Below, piece after piece: positions 61,036 through 64,000 of a DNA stretch of 64,000 bases (the first letter of the stretch is position 1; every line of letters starts with the position of its first letter). Under the pieces are notes generated by a model. It ran no database searches. It had not been told where the DNA came from and worked only from the letters and a program-made list of their open reading frames with translations. The translations under genes and the position numbers were made by a program. This DNA comes from Nocardioides perillae (GTDB lineage: Bacteria; Actinomycetota; Actinomycetes; Propionibacteriales; Nocardioidaceae), in assembly GCF_013409425.1 (NCBI RefSeq), contig NZ_JACCAC010000001.1:1798001-1862000 (forward strand). Direction: 5' to 3'.

Positions 61036-62256
61036 ATGGCTGCCACCGAGTCCCGTCCCGAGCCGCGCCTGGAGCCCCGTCCGGTGGGCCCCCACCCGCA
61101 CGAGGGCGACCCGGTCTTCGACCTGCACGTCGGTGGCAAGCTCGAGACGGTCTCGACCGTCGCGCTCGTCGGCCGCGACGACCTGTCGAAGGCCTACACG
61201 CCCGGCGTGGCCCGGGTCTGCGAGGCGATCGCCGCCGACCCCGCCATGACGCAGCACTACACCTGGGTGCCCAACACCGTCGCCGTCGTCACCGACGGCA
61301 CCGCGGTCCTCGGCCTCGGCGACATCGGCCCGGCCGCCGCCATGCCGGTGATGGAGGGCAAGGCGGTGCTGTTCAAGCAGTTCGGCGGCGTCGACGCCGT
61401 GCCGATCTGCCTCGACACGACCGACACCGAGGAGATCATCGAGACCGTCGCCCGGCTGGCGCCGAGCTTCGGCGGCGTCAACCTCGAGGACATCTCCGCG
61501 CCCCGGTGCTTCGAGATCGAGGACCGGCTCAAGGAGATGCTCGACATCCCGGTCTTCCACGACGACCAGCACGGCACCGCCGTGGTGGCGCTGGCCGCGC
61601 TGAAGGGCGCGCTGCGCCTCACCGGCCGCGACATCGGCTCGATCCGCGTGGTCATCTCGGGCGCTGGCGCCGCGGGCGTCGCGGTCGGCAAGATCCTGCT
61701 CGAGGCGGGCGTGCGCGACCTCGCCATCACCGACCGCAAGGGCGTGCTGCACTCCTCCCGCTCCGACCTCACGCCGGTCAAGCGCGCGGTCGCCGAGGTC
61801 ACGGCCGACCTGACGGGGCGGCAGGGGTCGCTCGCCGAGGTGCTCGACGGCGCCGACGTCTACATCGGCGTCTCCGGCGGCACCGTGCCCGAGGAGGACG
61901 TCGCCCGGATGGCCGAGGGCTGCGTGATCTTCGGGCTGGCGAACCCGACGCCGGAGGTGCTGCCCGAGGTGGCGCACCGCTACGCGCGGGTGGTGGCGAC
62001 CGGCCGCAGCGACTTCCCCAACCAGATCAACAACGTGCTGGCCTTCCCCGGCATCTTCCGCGGCGCCTTCGACACCCGGGCCACCGCGATCACCGAGGGC
62101 ATGAAGCTGGCCGCGGCCGACGCGCTCGCCGACCTGGTGGGCGACGACCTCGCCGAGGACTTCATCATCCCCTCGCCCTTCGACCCCCGGGTCGGCCCGG
62201 CCGTCGCGACCGCCGTCGCGGAGGCCGCGCGCCGGGACGGCGTCGCCCGCCGCTGA
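61036..62256 (+). CDS. NAD(P)-dependent malic enzyme
   Basis: This 406-residue enzyme oxidatively decarboxylates malate to pyruvate. The malic domain shows DDLSKAYTPGVARVCEAI (Tyr), GLGDIGPAAAMPVMEGKAVLF, FGGVNLEDISAPRCFEIED and VFHDDQHGTAVVALAAL with the metal Asp. The NAD domain has VVISGAGAAGVAVGKILL and a second phosphate-binding loop IGVSGGTVPEEDVARM. GRSDFPNQINNVLAFPGIFRG is the late signature. ATG 61036 follows a GAGGAAG site. Length is normal for the short bacterial type without the phosphotransacetylase domain. Confidence 0.92.
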   Translation: MAATESRPEPRLEPRPVGPHPHEGDPVFDLHVGGKLETVSTVALVGRDDLSKAYTPGVARVCEAIAADPAMTQHYTWVPNTVAVVTDGTAVLGLGDIGPAAAMPVMEGKAVLFKQFGGVDAVPICLDTTDTEEIIETVARLAPSFGGVNLEDISAPRCFEIEDRLKEMLDIPVFHDDQHGTAVVALAALKGALRLTGRDIGSIRVVISGAGAAGVAVGKILLEAGVRDLAITDRKGVLHSSRSDLTPVKRAVAEVTADLTGRQGSLAEVLDGADVYIGVSGGTVPEEDVARMAEGCVIFGLANPTPEVLPEVAHRYARVVATGRSDFPNQINNVLAFPGIFRGAFDTRATAITEGMKLAAADALADLVGDDLAEDFIIPSPFDPRVGPAVATAVAEAARRDGVARR

Positions 62257-62284
62257 CCCGCGCGCAGGCGCTAGCCTCCCGCAC

Positions 62285-63310
62285 GTGGCGGGGGAGGCGG
62301 ATCCGGAAGGGCTGCTCGCGGACCTGGTGGCCCGCGGCGCGCGCCGTCGCACGGGCCTGGTGGCCGGCGTGCTGCGCGGCGGTGGGCGCTGGGTGCGCGG
62401 CGGCGGCGGGCGCGCGGGCGGGGCGCCGCCCGACGGCCGCTCGCTGCTCGAGGTCGGGTCGCTGACCAAGACCTACACGTCCCTGCTGCTGGCCGACGGT
62501 GTGGTGCGGGGGGACTGGCGCCTCGACACCCCGGTGCGCGAGCTGCTGCCGGCCGGCACGGTGGTCCCGTCGCGCGGGGGCGTCGAGATCACCTTGGAGC
62601 ACCTCGCCACGCACCGGTCCGGACTGCCGCGGGTGCCGCTGCCCACCGTGCGCGGGTCGTGGCAGATGCTGCGCAACCGCGACCCCTACGCTCCGCTCAC
62701 GACCGAGCTGCTGCTGGAGCAGCTGGCTGCGACCCGGCTGCGCCGCACCCCCGGCACCGGCGGGGTCGGCTACAGCAACACGGGCGTCGGGCTGCTCGGC
62801 CTCGCCCTCGCCCACGCCTGCGGCACCTCGTACGGCGAGCTGCTGGCGCGGCGGGTCACGGCGCCGCTCGGCCTGCACGACACCACGACGCCCGACCTCC
62901 TCCACGCGGAGCAGAGGGCCCGGGTGCGTCCGGGGCACCGGCGGTCCGGACGGCCCGCCCCGTCCTGGCCGATGACGGCGATCCCCGCCGCCGGTGCGCT
63001 GCTGTCGACCGCGGAGGACGTGCTGTCCTGGCTGGCGGTGCAGCTCGACCCGCACGAGGGGCCGTTGTCCGAGGCGGTCGCCCTCACGCAGGTGCCCCGG
63101 GTGCGCGGGCGGCGCGGGGGGACCGGGCTCGGCTGGATGCGGCTGGAGGGGCCGCACGCGGCGTGGTGGCACAACGGCGGCACCGGTGGCTACCGCTGCT
63201 TCGCGACGTTCGTGCCGGAGCACCGCACCGCGGTCGTGGTGCTCTCGAGCGACGCCCGCAGCGTGGACCTGCTCGGGCTGTGGGCACTGCGGCGCCTGAC
63301 TGGGCGCTAG
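62285..63310 (+). CDS. Serine hydrolase, beta-lactamase/penicillin-binding-protein family
   Basis: This 341-residue protein has the SxxK motif in EVGSLTKTYTSLLL, YxN in GGVGYSNTGVGLLGLAL and the HxG triad motif in WWHNGGTGGYRCF. These make a class C beta-lactamase-like esterase or peptidase. There is no signal peptide, so it acts in the cytoplasm. GTG 62285 is the frame start and lies 28 bases from the malic enzyme stop. Many such proteins are carboxylesterases; the substrate is unknown. Confidence 0.85.
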   Translation: MAGEADPEGLLADLVARGARRRTGLVAGVLRGGGRWVRGGGGRAGGAPPDGRSLLEVGSLTKTYTSLLLADGVVRGDWRLDTPVRELLPAGTVVPSRGGVEITLEHLATHRSGLPRVPLPTVRGSWQMLRNRDPYAPLTTELLLEQLAATRLRRTPGTGGVGYSNTGVGLLGLALAHACGTSYGELLARRVTAPLGLHDTTTPDLLHAEQRARVRPGHRRSGRPAPSWPMTAIPAAGALLSTAEDVLSWLAVQLDPHEGPLSEAVALTQVPRVRGRRGGTGLGWMRLEGPHAAWWHNGGTGGYRCFATFVPEHRTAVVVLSSDARSVDLLGLWALRRLTGR

Positions 63311-63319
63311 CCTCTCAGC

Positions 63320-64000
63320 ATGTTCGCCGTCTACGCCGAGTCCTTCTCCTCCGACGACCCGCTGAGCGGCCTGGTGGTGGGCGAGCGCCCCGACCCGGTC
63401 GCGCCCGACGGCTGGACCACCGTCACGGTCAAGGCCGCCTCGCTCAACCACCACGACGTGTGGTCGCTGCGGGGCGTGGGCCTGCGGCAGGAGGCGCTGC
63501 CGATGATCCTGGGCTGCGACGCGGCCGGCCTCGACGAGGACGGCAACGAGGTCGTCGTGCACGCGGTCGTCAGCGACCCGACGTGGCGCGGCGACGAGAC
63601 GCTCGACCCGAGGCGCTCGCTGCTCAGCGAGCGGCACCAGGGCACCTTCGCCGACCAGGTGGTCGTGCCGCGCGGCAACGTCGTGCCGAAGCCCGCGTCG
63701 CTGTCGTTCGAGGAGGCGGCGTGCCTGCCGACGGCGTGGCTGACCGCCTACCGCATGCTCTTCACGCAGGGCGGGCTGAAGGCCGGCGACACCGTGCTGG
63801 TGCAGGGCGCCGGCGGCGGCGTCGCGACCGCGCTGATCATCCTGGCGCGGGCGGCGGGGCTGAAGGTGCTCGCCACCAGCCGCGACGAGGGCAAGCGCGC
63901 CCGCGCGCTCGAGATCGGCGCGCACGAGGTCTTCGAGTCCGGCGCCCGGCTGCCGGTCAAGGTCGACGCCGTGATGGAGACGGTCGGCCGCGCCACCTGG
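63320..64000 (+). CDS. Zinc-binding dehydrogenase/quinone oxidoreductase family (partial, runs off the right edge)
   Basis: The first 227 residues of a medium-chain dehydrogenase are present. The catalytic domain shows TVTVKAASLNHHDVWSLRG, LGCDAAGLDEDGNEVVVHAV and GTFADQVVVPRGNVVPKP. The nucleotide loop is VLVQGAGGGVATALIILARAAG. The usual structural zinc cysteines are absent, which fits the quinone oxidoreductase branch. The gene begins nine bases after the serine hydrolase stop and continues beyond base 64,000. Confidence 0.82.
   Translation, partial: MFAVYAESFSSDDPLSGLVVGERPDPVAPDGWTTVTVKAASLNHHDVWSLRGVGLRQEALPMILGCDAAGLDEDGNEVVVHAVVSDPTWRGDETLDPRRSLLSERHQGTFADQVVVPRGNVVPKPASLSFEEAACLPTAWLTAYRMLFTQGGLKAGDTVLVQGAGGGVATALIILARAAGLKVLATSRDEGKRARALEIGAHEVFESGARLPVKVDAVMETVGRATW

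Overview
The window is high-GC DNA with many GTG starts and GTGA or ATGA stop/start overlaps. It carries a set of genes typical of Actinobacteria: a SigR-RsrA redox module followed by a 24-residue bL37-like ribosomal protein, WhiB1, a SigB/SigF-type sigma factor with an RsbW-like kinase, nickel superoxide dismutase with its SodX protease, and a mycothiol-type DsbA protein. A member of the Nocardioidaceae or a close relative is the best guess; there is no 16S gene here to prove it.

Bases 1 to about 20,046 are an accessory island. It ends at a 36-base copy of the 3' end of an initiator-tRNA-like gene, and a second, degenerate copy of the same pattern lies at 11.47 kb, so the island looks like two elements stacked in one tRNA site. 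The left part holds an envelope cluster on the minus strand: a PGRP amidase with FG-GAP repeats, apolipoprotein N-acyltransferase, an acetyltransferase and an M15-like lipoprotein. Three copies of one 17-bp inverted-repeat operator lie upstream of the first three genes, and a frameshifted TetR gene sits next to them. A copper-type lipoprotein trio (DUF6153, DUF305, F510_1955) and an IS3-type element follow. The right part holds excisionase and tyrosine integrase, an AbiEii-like toxin with an XRE antitoxin, a SWIM-associated repeat protein, a second IS that has cut off a DUF6361 gene, and an unknown gene beside an ADP-ribosylglycohydrolase.

From 20.05 kb to the right end the DNA is chromosome-like, with small membrane proteins, a Baeyer-Villiger-type monooxygenase, a CoA hydrolase/transferase, a C69 peptidase, an N-acyl-D-amino-acid deacylase, a ferric iron ABC transporter with an IdeR-like box, hisN, rsgA, aroA, a composite membrane sigma factor, HMCES, sigR-rsrA, pdtaS, whiB1, sigF-rsbW, sodN/sodX and malic enzyme. 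One foreign block interrupts it: 29,780-31,762, an AT-richer insert carrying a chymotrypsin-like protease. It is bounded by a 174-bp direct duplication of the 3' end of the C69 gene.

Several genes carry single-base indels: the TetR gene, the membrane gene beside it, both transposases, the gene at 10.6 kb, the protease and the composite sigma factor. Some may be consensus errors in the assembly rather than real mutations. All functional names here come from recognising sequence features by eye, not from database searches.
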